A DNA stretch of 6,738 nt from contig JAJYGO010000424.1 in NCBI GenBank assembly GCA_021785115.1, positions 1-6,738 on the forward strand. Reading direction: 5' to 3'. The notes below the pieces were generated by a model. That model worked only from the letters and a program-made list of their open reading frames with translations, made no database searches and was not told the origin of the DNA. Shown here piece after piece: positions 1 to 5,548 of the stretch. Source of the stretch: Chloroflexota bacterium. GTDB lineage: Bacteria > Chloroflexota > Limnocylindria > Limnocylindrales > CSP1-4. Numbering within the stretch: position 1 is the first letter of the stretch; each line of letters begins with the position of its first letter. The translations under genes and the position numbers were made by a program.

Positions 1-5
1 AGCGT

Positions 6-1211
6 TCAGGTCAGCCCGACCTCGCGCCCGATCACCTTCGCCATGAAGCCCGACGCATCAGCTTCGACGAGCGCGCGTACCTCGCTGCGCACGCCGTCCT
101 CGCGCCCGACCGCCCGAGCCGCGTCCAAGGTGTTCGCCCAGGCGGACCACACGTCCGCGCCGGTCACCTCGTACCCGCACCCGTGCGCGAGCCAGCGCAG
201 CGCCGCGAGCCCGGCACCGAGCGCGAACTCGGGCCGTTCCTTCACGTGGTCCCGCGCCGCTCGCGTGAGCGTCTTCGGGTCCGTCGGCGTCCGGGACGCG
301 AGCGCGAGCGCCTCGTCGTACAGCCCGGCCTCCTTGGCGGCGGCGAACCACTTGCCCTCCTCGCCGGGCGTGGAGGCCACGAGATCCTTGAGGAGCTCCC
401 CGGCCGCCTTTCCCGGGTAGCGCTTCGCGAGCGCCCGGAACGTCGCGAGGAACGTGCCACCGCGCGCGGCCCGCACTCCGTAGCGCTGGTAGGCCTCGTC
501 GGCGAGGCCGGAGCTCAGGAGGACCTCCTCGCAGGCCCGATCGACCGCGAGGTCGTTCGTCCACTTGCCCCGACTCGCCTCGGCGAACTGGATTGCCTCG
601 GCCTTGCGCCCCATGCCGACGAGGGCGCGCATGCCCCAGGACCGAGAGTGCCAGAGCGACCGCGGATCGCGCTCGACCACCTCGAGCAACTCGGCGAACC
701 GCCCGGCCCGGTGCAGCGCGCTCAGGCACGCCACCGCGCCCTTGTAGTACCCCCGCATGCCCGGATCGGGGCTCAGCGCCTGCGTGGTGATCCAGAGCTG
801 CTCGTCTGCCCATGAGGATGCCCGCTCGGCGGATCCGCAGATCTCTCCCCAATGCTTTCCGAGGGACTCCAGGTACGGGATCTGGTCGTCGTTGAACGCC
901 TGCCACAGCCGCTCGATCCAGTTCTCCCGGACATCAGCCGGCGCCGGCGCGGCGCCGATGAGGGCCGCGAGCTCCCCGATGGCGGCGTGGACCGCAGACC
1001 CGATAGCCCCGGAGGAGCTGTCCACCTGCTCGAGCGCCGGCGAGAGCCGCTCCAGGAGCGCGACCGCCCCCTCGCCCCCGAGCACCGGGTCCTTTCGCGC
1101 CACTCCCCGGATCTCCGCCACTGCCTCCCGGACGCGCTGGACCGCCGGCTGCGACCGCCACCCGAAGCCTCGCCTCCGGAAACGCGCCTTGAACTTCCAG
1201 GTGTGCTTCAC
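6..1211 (-). CDS. Conserved helical (solenoid-like) protein of unknown function, 401 aa
   Basis: I do not know a function for this protein, but its sequence resembles a widespread conserved hypothetical family of about 400 aa that starts with a basic KHTWKFKARFRRR segment. From residue about 25 to the end it is nearly all helix-forming, with Ala/Leu/Glu-rich pairs of helices (for example GRFAELLEVV, GRKAEAIQFA, GLADEAYQRY, GLYDEALALA at about 170-305) like TPR or alpha-solenoid repeats. Conserved-looking blocks are LSPALEQVDSSSGAIG (56-71), DPGMRGYYKG (149-158) and TPGEEGKWFAAAKEAGLYDE (281-300). There is no signal peptide or membrane segment, so it is probably cytoplasmic. The GTG start at 1211 is chosen because it overlaps the upstream stop as GTGA, a purine-rich GGGGGAGGGGGA precedes it, and the conserved KHTW begins there; the frame stays open further upstream but reads as Arg/Gly-rich noise. 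It is the third gene of the left operon. Confidence 0.88.
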   Translation of the reverse strand: MKHTWKFKARFRRRGFGWRSQPAVQRVREAVAEIRGVARKDPVLGGEGAVALLERLSPALEQVDSSSGAIGSAVHAAIGELAALIGAAPAPADVRENWIERLWQAFNDDQIPYLESLGKHWGEICGSAERASSWADEQLWITTQALSPDPGMRGYYKGAVACLSALHRAGRFAELLEVVERDPRSLWHSRSWGMRALVGMGRKAEAIQFAEASRGKWTNDLAVDRACEEVLLSSGLADEAYQRYGVRAARGGTFLATFRALAKRYPGKAAGELLKDLVASTPGEEGKWFAAAKEAGLYDEALALASRTPTDPKTLTRAARDHVKERPEFALGAGLAALRWLAHGCGYEVTGADVWSAWANTLDAARAVGREDGVRSEVRALVEADASGFMAKVIGREVGLT

Positions 1212-2554
1212 CGATCCCCCTCCCCCCACCGCGCCTTGGCGCGCTCGAGGAAGGACGGTCTCTGGCTCGGCCCACCTCCCGCCACGACCTCCGCGAACCC
1301 GTCCATGAAGCCGCGCTTGCGCCGGTGCTCCACCCGGACGAAGGCCACGATCCGCTGCCACACTCCCGGGAGCCCGGCTGCCTCGTAGCAACGCCGCGCG
1401 CGCTCGAGGTCGGCGAGCGCGGTGTCGTAGTACCGGCTTCGCTTGGCCTGGACGATCCGCAGCCCCTGCGTGCTCCAGAGCCGCGCGGCCGCGTCCGGGT
1501 GGGCCTGCTCGAGCTTGGCCGCCGCGGGCTCGCCGACGTGGTGGCTCACGCCCTCGAGTCCAGCGTCGGTGGCCCGGCGGACGGCGGCCGCGAGTCGATC
1601 GAGCTCGCCTGTCTCGGCGAGGAGGTGGAGGAGAGACTGGATGTCTGCGCCTTCCGCCGCCTCTATCGCCTTCCCGTGCCACAGGGCTCGCTCCGCCTCG
1701 GGCACGAACTTCATGAGGTCCGCGTAGGTGTACGCGCTCGGATGCGCGCGGAAGTCCGCCCAGGCCTCCGCGATCACCTCGTCTCCCCGTCCGCGCGCGA
1801 CGAGCAGGTCGCGCCTCATCCGGCGCAGATCGAAACCCTCGGAGTGCAGACGACCCTTCTCCTCCGCGAGCGCGAGCCCGCGTTCGACCCACTCCAGCGC
1901 GCCCGCGCTCTCGCCCTTCTCGCGGAGCATCGCGGCAACCTCGCGACAGTCGGCCACCATCGTCCCGGTTGCGGCGACAAGGGCGAGGTAGCCGTCCAGG
2001 TCCCGCTGGTGCCGGAGCAGGGCCCGGAGCACCTCGGCCCAGCGGCCCCGCGATCGGGCGGGATCCACCGGACGCACCGACGGCGAGCCCGGCCCGGGCG
2101 CCACCTCGAACCGCGCCCGAATCGCACGCGCGAAGGCGGCGAGTCCGGGTACGTCGAACGCCTTCACGATCTCGCGCTCGAGCCCATGGCAATAGCCGTA
2201 GTGGTCCTCCTCCATGCGGTGGACCAGACGCGCCGCCGTGTCGCCCGGATCGGCCCGCGCGGCCTGGCGCGCCCGGACCCATCCACCGAGGAGCTCCTGG
2301 ACGAACTCGCCGAAGTAGCCGCCCGAGTCGTCGATCTCCCCAGCCCTCTCGTGGCAACCGGCGAGGAAGGCCTCGTAGACGTCGACGGACGCCGCCGGCT
2401 CGACCGCGACCCACGATGCCAGCTCCTCCTCGAGGATCTCGAGCCCCCGCACGAACGCGAACGCCGCGCCGTAGGGGATGAACGCGTCGGGCTGGAGCGC
2501 CCCCTCGATCCGGCGCTCCCACCGGGCCTTCTCGTCACGGAGCTCCGCCGTCAC
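1208..2554 (-). CDS. DUF6880-like TPR/helical-repeat protein, 448 aa
   Basis: An all-helical protein with TPR-like repeats. The C-terminal half carries the pattern I associate with the DUF6880 family: REVAAMLREKGESAGALEWVERGLAL (204-229), RRDLLVARGRGDEVIAEAWADFRAHPSAYTY (247-277), HPDAAARLW (352-360), then RSRYYDTALADLERARRCYEAAGL (372-395) and HRRKRGFMDGF (410-420). Residues 1-150 are less repetitive, with a hydrophobic-aromatic segment around 25-60. No catalytic motif is visible, so a scaffold or protein-binding role is the likeliest inference. The start is a GTG whose GTGA overlaps the stop of the upstream 150-aa gene; its own end overlaps the next gene by another GTGA. Together these imply translational coupling and balanced production of three partner proteins. 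The function is unknown to me and the family match is from memory of sequence patterns. Confidence 0.88.
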   Translation of the reverse strand: MTAELRDEKARWERRIEGALQPDAFIPYGAAFAFVRGLEILEEELASWVAVEPAASVDVYEAFLAGCHERAGEIDDSGGYFGEFVQELLGGWVRARQAARADPGDTAARLVHRMEEDHYGYCHGLEREIVKAFDVPGLAAFARAIRARFEVAPGPGSPSVRPVDPARSRGRWAEVLRALLRHQRDLDGYLALVAATGTMVADCREVAAMLREKGESAGALEWVERGLALAEEKGRLHSEGFDLRRMRRDLLVARGRGDEVIAEAWADFRAHPSAYTYADLMKFVPEAERALWHGKAIEAAEGADIQSLLHLLAETGELDRLAAAVRRATDAGLEGVSHHVGEPAAAKLEQAHPDAAARLWSTQGLRIVQAKRSRYYDTALADLERARRCYEAAGLPGVWQRIVAFVRVEHRRKRGFMDGFAEVVAGGGPSQRPSFLERAKARWGEGDR

Positions 2555-3003
2555 GACCTGCCCCGCCGTGGCGGCGCGCGCCGCCGCCTGGGGCGGGCCG
2601 CCTCCTCGTCTACGTCATCGCGCTCCTCGTCGTCGTCGAATGGCTCTGCGATGAACCCGGAGTCGTCACCGTGTTCGATGAAGACGCGCCCGGTGAGACA
2701 TCCGTCCTTCCGGAGGGTAGCCCACCCGCGGCCCCGGACCGCGTCGCACTCGTCGGTGCCTCCCCAGGTGAACGCGACGTGTGGCCGTCCGTTGCGCCGG
2801 CCGTGCTTGCAGTCGAGCGTGCCGTCGATCGCGACGAACCGGAGCGCGCCGCCGTCACCGACGAACTCGATGAACGCGGGCCCGAGGAGGTCCATCGCGT
2901 CCACATCCCACTGCGTCATCTCGGTGAGACGCCACCTCCCCTCGATGTGCTGCAGGGGTTCGTCGGCAAGGGCACCGCGTCCGCGCTGGAGCTCTCTCGT
3001 CAT
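2551..3003 (-). CDS. Small conserved protein with HIEGRWR motif, 150 aa
   Basis: A hypothetical protein whose core (about 19-120) matches a recurrent bacterial family I recognise by its signature: HIEGRWRLTEMTQWDVDAMD, then GPAFIEFVGDGG, a DCKHGRRNGRP turn, FTWGGTDECD, GRGWATL and FIEHGDDSGF. The spacing of short beta-like stretches and conserved Trp and Asp residues suggests a compact all-beta fold, possibly an enzyme or ligand-binding barrel, but no function is established to my knowledge. The tail is strongly biased: acidic DDDEERDDVDEE (123-134), then a basic Arg/Pro end (137-149). I take ATG at 3003 because the family signature begins about 17 residues after it; an upstream ATG at 3108 would add a low-complexity 35-aa leader and is less likely. 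No clear ribosome site precedes 3003. It is the first gene of the left operon and overlaps the next by 4 bases. Confidence 0.82.
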   Translation of the reverse strand: MTRELQRGRGALADEPLQHIEGRWRLTEMTQWDVDAMDLLGPAFIEFVGDGGALRFVAIDGTLDCKHGRRNGRPHVAFTWGGTDECDAVRGRGWATLRKDGCLTGRVFIEHGDDSGFIAEPFDDDEERDDVDEEAARPRRRRAPPRRGRS

Positions 3004-3346
3004 GCTGGTGATTCCAACGAATCCCCACGAGGTCGTCGGTCGGGATGCGTCGGTCCGGGCCCCGGGAGGCGACCTGCATAGCACGTCGGGAGGACAGCAT
3101 CGGTCCACCAGGCGTTGACCAGGCGTTACGCGGGGCCCTCCCGGACGAGCAGGGTTCTAGACGCGGCGCGCGGCCAAGAGTCTGTTGGCTCTCGACCAAG
3201 CGCGCGTTCGTTTCCAGGCACCCCGCAAACGCCGTGTTTGCAGGCGTTCCATCGCGCGGCGGCAGCAGACTGCGAGTTTCCGCGCCTCGCTGCAGCCGTG
3301 CTGCAGTCGCGAACGACTGCGGCCAAATCACAGGGCGTGAAAAGGC
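3004..3346. other. Gene-free stretch with small palindromes, upstream of the left operon
   Basis: I see no convincing gene here. It should hold the promoter of the left minus-strand operon, but no clear -35/-10 pair stands out. Visible structure includes a tandem direct repeat ACCAGGCGTT at 3107-3116 and 3118-3127 (11-base period), with AGGCGTT recurring at 3242-3248. There is an inverted repeat GCAAAC/GTTTGC at 3225-3230 and 3236-3241, and a tight hairpin GCAGTCG-CGAA-CGACTGC at 3303-3320. Open frames on both strands are short, biased and lack start signals. Confidence 0.55.
3303..3320. repeat. Perfect 7-bp inverted repeat with a CGAA loop
   Basis: GCAGTCG (3303-3309) and CGACTGC (3314-3320) are exact reverse complements around a 4-nt CGAA loop, which would be a stable small hairpin in either strand's RNA. 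No T-run follows on either strand, so it is not a typical terminator. It could be an operator or an RNA structure; the role is unknown. Confidence 0.5.
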
Positions 3347-3390
3347 GAAGGCCGCGATCCACCGGTTTCCCGAGCAGAATCGCGGCCTTC
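3340..3390 (-). terminator. Rho-independent terminator, probably that of the former tRNA gene
   Basis: A perfect 12-bp inverted repeat, GAAGGCCGCGAT at 3347-3358 and ATCGCGGCCTTC at 3379-3390, encloses a 20-nt loop. Read on the minus strand the stem is followed by CGCC and then TTTT (3343-3340). It lies 4 bases beyond the tRNA-like 3' end at 3395-3414, where the transcription terminator of a minus-strand tRNA gene would be. The T-run is short and offset, so efficiency is uncertain. Confidence 0.65.
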
Positions 3391-3394
3391 TAAG

Positions 3395-3414
3395 TCGGGG
3401 AGACAGGATTTGAA
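3395..3414 (-). repeat. tRNA 3'-end fragment; candidate attachment site (attR/attL-type scar)
   Basis: On the minus strand this reads TTCAAAT (T-loop), CCTGT (3' half of the T-stem), CTCCCCG (3' acceptor strand), A (discriminator): exactly the last 20 nt of a tRNA without CCA. The 5' half of the T-stem would have to be ACAGG, but the preceding bases are CTCGT-like, so the rest of the tRNA is absent. A CGGGGAG-starting tRNA such as tRNA-Pro would fit, but the identity is not proven. Tyrosine-recombinase elements commonly leave such a duplicate of the tRNA 3' end at one boundary, with the intact tRNA at the other. Because the native-looking terminator lies on the left, the inserted element should extend to the right. 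Confidence 0.6.
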
Positions 3415-3449
3415 AACGAGACCCGGAGAGCAACTAACCATCTGACGAC

Positions 3450-3481
3450 ACGGCGCTTTTCCCGTTCTCAGCGCCGTTTTT
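3450..3481 (+). terminator. Rho-independent terminator, plus strand
   Basis: An 8-bp stem, ACGGCGCT (3450-3457) with AGCGCCGT (3470-3477), and a 12-nt loop are followed by a run of five T (3477-3481). It has the form of an intrinsic terminator for plus-strand transcripts and could shield the minus-strand operon from readthrough. On the minus strand no T-run follows the stem, so it would be a weak terminator for the operon ending at 3588. Confidence 0.6.
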
Positions 3482-3504
3482 CGGCCTCTCCGCTTCCAAG
3501 TTCA

Positions 3505-3545
3505 AGTCCAATGGAGTCCAGTGGTTAGCAGCCGAAGGCAGCCGA
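3505..3545. repeat. Two short tandem direct repeats with 10-base period
   Basis: AGTCCA occurs at 3505-3510 and again at 3515-3520. GCAGCCGA occurs at 3528-3535 and again at 3538-3545. Both pairs have a 10-base spacing, close to one helical turn, and lie about 100 bases from the tRNA-like scar. They could be protein-binding sites, for example recombinase accessory sites, or chance. Confidence 0.3.
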
Positions 3546-3587
3546 GTCTTGGAAGCATTTTGGAATCAGTGAGCCGGTGGCCGACCC

Positions 3588-4160
3588 CTAGTGATGGCGA
3601 TAGGCGACGAACAAGACGTAGCCCGCCAGGAGCACGTAGATGCAGGTGAACAGGCCCGGAATCTTGCTCTCGATGTGCGTCACGGGGCGATAAAGCTTCG
3701 GGTTCTTCCCTCGCCCGACCATTTCCCATTCCGCGTCATACAGCTTCAGCGGGAGTTCCTTCTCGACGAGGTGGACGACGTTGAACTTCGCCGAGTTGAG
3801 GTCGCGGTACGACCGGATTAGCGAGTACCAGAGCGAGCACACCAGCACACCCGCCGCGGACACGGCGAAGTACCAGCCCAGGCGCTCGGTCTCATCCTTC
3901 GCCACCGCTAGACCAAGAAGCGCCACGAGCGCCGTGTTGATCGTGACGAAGAACGAGTTCGCTGTCATCCGCCGACTGCTCACGCGGTCGGCCATCTCGA
4001 CGTAGAGCTTGTACTGCTCTAGGCGGTGCTGGTCGAAGCAGTCGCCGTAATGCTCCTTCGCCACACCGGGTAGCACCGCGAGGGCGGAGAGTTTGAGATC
4101 CCGCTCCGCAGCCGTCGTGCTGCTCGCGGCAGGCGTTCTCGTGTCGTGTTCTCCCGCCAT
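3588..4160 (-). CDS. RipA-family / 8xMP-like membrane protein, candidate effector, 190 aa
   Basis: An integral membrane protein. After an N-terminal soluble tail (1-45) comes the block LEQYKLYVEMADRVSSRRMTANSFF (47-71), which I recognise as the signature of proteins annotated as RipA-family octameric membrane proteins. Hydrophobic segments lie at about 69-87, 96-115 and 168-187, with a cytoplasmic-looking region of about 50 residues between the second and third that ends in GKNPKLYRPVTHIESKIPG. The length is normal for the family. Its ATG at 4160 follows the TAA of the TIR gene with no base between, so translation is probably coupled and the two proteins likely work together. In TIR- or cyclic-nucleotide-based defence, small multi-TM proteins often act as membrane-disrupting effectors; assigning that role here is inference from the neighbourhood. 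Last gene of the operon. Confidence 0.88.
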   Translation of the reverse strand: MAGEHDTRTPAASSTTAAERDLKLSALAVLPGVAKEHYGDCFDQHRLEQYKLYVEMADRVSSRRMTANSFFVTINTALVALLGLAVAKDETERLGWYFAVSAAGVLVCSLWYSLIRSYRDLNSAKFNVVHLVEKELPLKLYDAEWEMVGRGKNPKLYRPVTHIESKIPGLFTCIYVLLAGYVLFVAYRHH

Positions 4161-4544
4161 TTACAGTCTGTTGATGAACGCGGCGATCCCAGCCCACGTC
4201 CACGAGATGACCGGCTGCCCGGCCAGCTCCGGCGGGACGGGTGCGGGGAAGGTCGCCGGGATCCGGACACCGATGACCGGCACCTTCTCCTCGATGGCGC
4301 ACTTGATCTCCCACCGGGCACCGTCCGCCCTCATGGTGTTCGAGCTGATGAGCGCGATCAGCCCATCACAGCCCTTGATCTTGGTCCGGCAGTTCGTCTT
4401 CCACTTCTCATCCCAGGGCTCCTTCACCGACATGTCCGTGAACGCGAACGGCGACCGCTCGTTCGCGGCCTGGCCGACGAGCATCGTGCGGTAGCTCGCG
4501 TCCTCGATGGCGAAGCTGGTGAAGATCCGGTTGTTCCTGGCCAT
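4161..4544 (-). CDS. ThsB-like TIR domain protein, 127 aa
   Basis: The whole protein is one TIR-like domain of the ThsB / MTH538 (former DUF1863) type. Seen in order: first beta strand and loop RIFTSFAIEDASYR (6-19), FTDMSVKEPWDEKWKTNCR (35-53), CDGLIALISSNT (59-70), and the helix ARWEIKCAIEEKVPVIGV (76-93). Glu79 in RWEI occupies the position of the catalytic Glu of NAD-cleaving TIR domains (WxxxEI in SARM1-type proteins), so the enzyme is probably active. In Thoeris, ThsB proteins respond to phage and convert NAD into an ADP-ribose-derived signal for a separate effector. The ATG at 4544 follows a good GGAGAG ribosome site that overlaps the upstream TGA stop (11 bases between stop and start). 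There is no fused effector domain and no ThsA neighbour in view, so the partner is probably the adjoining membrane protein. Confidence 0.93.
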   Translation of the reverse strand: MARNNRIFTSFAIEDASYRTMLVGQAANERSPFAFTDMSVKEPWDEKWKTNCRTKIKGCDGLIALISSNTMRADGARWEIKCAIEEKVPVIGVRIPATFPAPVPPELAGQPVISWTWAGIAAFINRL

Positions 4545-4555
4545 CGCCTCTCTCC

Positions 4556-4723
4556 TCAGTCCTTTTTCGGTGGTTGTGGCGGCGGTTCGTTAGCCGTCAC
4601 TGGCTTCATGGGCGGCGGATCCGGTGGCCGCTGCTGCTGCGGGATCTGGTAGGTCGTGTTGACGCCTCCGCGAATCGAGGTCACTGGGCCGAGGCGTCCT
4701 CCTCCCTTGAGTTCGTCAGGCAT
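4556..4723 (-). CDS. Proline-rich microprotein B, 55 aa
   Basis: A short gene with a clean start: ATG at 4723 preceded by AAGGGAG, whose first bases overlap the TAA stop of the neighbouring microprotein A (13 bases apart). The protein starts MPDELKGGGRLGPVTSIR, then has GGVN at 19-22, YQIPQQQRPPDPPPMKP (25-41), and a Pro/Lys tail (EPPPQPPKKD). It is nearly identical to microprotein A over 23 residues. No membrane segment, signal peptide or known domain is visible; it should be unstructured or form polyproline helix. It lies between microprotein A and the TIR gene in the same operon. The paralogy, ribosome site and tight packing make it real despite its size. A binding or adaptor role is a guess. 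Confidence 0.8.
   Translation of the reverse strand: MPDELKGGGRLGPVTSIRGGVNTTYQIPQQQRPPDPPPMKPVTANEPPPQPPKKD
4602..4651. repeat. Direct repeat unit 2 (second copy of the microprotein core)
   Basis: This 50-bp segment matches 4765-4814 at 45 of 50 positions, 163 bp away in the same orientation. It encodes the Pro-rich core of microprotein B. Three of the five mismatches are synonymous in the codons they hit, which points to gene duplication with protein-level constraint. Confidence 0.85.
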
Positions 4724-4736
4724 CCGGCGTTCTCCC

Positions 4737-4883
4737 TTACCTCTTCGGAGGAGGAGGCGGAGGCGGCTTCATTGGCGGCGGATCGGGAGGGCGCTGTTGC
4801 TGCGGGATCTGGTATTCGCGGTTCACCCCACCCTTCTTCAGGGTTCCTTCGTCGATCCGCACTACGCGCTTGTCGTCGGACAT
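4737..4883 (-). CDS. Proline-rich microprotein A, 48 aa
   Basis: ATG at 4883 lies inside the end of the DUF6338-like gene (22-base overlap) and has the strongest ribosome site in the window, AGGAGG at 4888-4893. The protein is MSDDKRVVRIDEGTLKK, then GGVN (18-21), YQIPQQQRPPDPPPMKP (24-40), ending in a run of eight prolines and KR. It is a paralogue of microprotein B; the N-termini differ while the GGVN...MKP core is conserved. A charged N-terminus plus a polyproline tail suggests a disordered peptide that docks on a partner, perhaps one of the operon's membrane or TIR proteins; this is inference. A much longer open frame runs upstream in this frame but is shadow sequence antisense to hsdM. 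Confidence 0.82.
   Translation of the reverse strand: MSDDKRVVRIDEGTLKKGGVNREYQIPQQQRPPDPPPMKPPPPPPPKR
4765..4814. repeat. Direct repeat unit 1 (first copy of the microprotein core)
   Basis: Partner of 4602-4651 with 45 of 50 bases identical, encoding the Pro-rich core of microprotein A. The two copies are in direct orientation within one operon. Confidence 0.85.
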
Positions 4884-5548
4884 CGGTCCTCCTCGGGCTT
4901 CTGCGGCTGCGGGTTGAACGGGAACTCGATGTGCAGCGAGTCCCGGCTTCTCGACAGGTAGATCATCGGCATCTCGAAGAGATGCGTTCCGCTGTCGAGA
5001 TCCGAAACGCGGACCTGGTCGAGCAGGATCTCCCGGAACTCGCCGCCCTCCGAGAACGCCTTCACGAACCCTGCGTATGCGACCCGGTTCCCGAAATCGC
5101 GGACGTTCACGTACTCGACGGAGGCGGTGCCCATGTTGAATGCGAACTCCCAGACACCCTCGTCTCCGAACTTCCTCGTGACGCGAAGCCTCTGCATGAA
5201 GCGTATGAACAGCTTGCGGTTCGACGCCGCCGCCCACGACACCGCCAGCACCGTCGCCAGCACGGTCGCGAACAGCACGTCCTTGGGCCGCACGGCACGG
5301 AGCTCGCCCGCACCGGGGGCCGCCGTCAGGCCGCTCAGGAGCGTCGGCCACACGCCGTACCACAGACGGAAGCTGACGTAGTAACCGACGAAGTAGACGA
5401 AGTAGGTGGCGATCCCAAACCCGAACGCCCGGAGGACAGCACTGAACTCGGAGCGCGGTCGCGGGATAGTGCAGAGCCGGTCCACGATGCTGGACCAGAT
5501 CAGGCCAGGAACGAAGACGACCGCGAGCTGGAATACGAACTCGGTCAT
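4862..5548 (-). CDS. DUF6338-like three-TM membrane protein, 228 aa
   Basis: An uncharacterised membrane protein. Hydrophobic segments lie at about 2-21, 41-61 and 90-108, with a short basic linker (NRKLFIRFMQRLRVTRK, 110-126) leading into a C-terminal beta-rich cytoplasmic domain (about 130-212). That domain has the pattern I associate with DUF6338: VWEFAF, then VEYVNVRDFGNRVAYAGFVKAFSEGGEFREILLDQVRV (144-181) and IYLSRSRDSLHIEF (196-209), an SH3-like barrel in appearance. The C-terminal Pro-rich tail (211-228) overlaps the start of microprotein A. First gene of the five-gene operon. ATG at 5548 has no good ribosome site before it; it is chosen because it places the first membrane helix at the N-terminus, and no in-frame alternative is better. 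The function is unknown; it could be a sensor or anchor for the TIR module. Confidence 0.86.
   Translation of the reverse strand: MTEFVFQLAVVFVPGLIWSSIVDRLCTIPRPRSEFSAVLRAFGFGIATYFVYFVGYYVSFRLWYGVWPTLLSGLTAAPGAGELRAVRPKDVLFATVLATVLAVSWAAASNRKLFIRFMQRLRVTRKFGDEGVWEFAFNMGTASVEYVNVRDFGNRVAYAGFVKAFSEGGEFREILLDQVRVSDLDSGTHLFEMPMIYLSRSRDSLHIEFPFNPQPQKPEEDRCPTTSA
4888..4893 (-). promoter_or_regulatory. Ribosome binding site of microprotein A
   Basis: AGGAGG on the minus strand, 4 bases before the ATG at 4883 and within the coding end of the upstream gene. It decides the start of the 48-aa gene and is strong evidence that this short frame is translated. Confidence 0.75.

Noticed and set aside
6..2522. 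A single 838-codon open frame on the minus strand suggesting a giant fusion protein
   Set aside because: Only its last 401 codons look like protein. Upstream of 1211 it is Arg/Gly/Ala-rich noise overlapping the 448-aa gene in another frame, a common effect of high GC content.
1325..3118. A 597-codon plus-strand open frame
   Set aside because: It is antisense to the 448-aa and 150-aa genes, has biased Arg/Pro composition, and shows no recognisable domain.
3126..3362. A 78-codon minus-strand frame in the gene-free stretch
   Set aside because: It has no ribosome site, biased composition, and spans several palindromes; I recognise nothing in it.
3395..3470. A complete tRNA gene at the tRNA-like block
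   Set aside because: The T-stem 5' half (ACAGG) and any anticodon arm are missing upstream, so only the 3' end is present.
4161..4544. Calling the TIR gene a classical Thoeris thsB
   Set aside because: No ThsA with SIR2-SLOG or TM-macro domains is adjacent in the window, and the neighbouring genes differ; I keep it as ThsB-like.
4602..4814. A CRISPR-like or satellite repeat array
   Set aside because: There are only two copies, 163 bp apart, and both are coding; they are explained by duplication of the microprotein gene.
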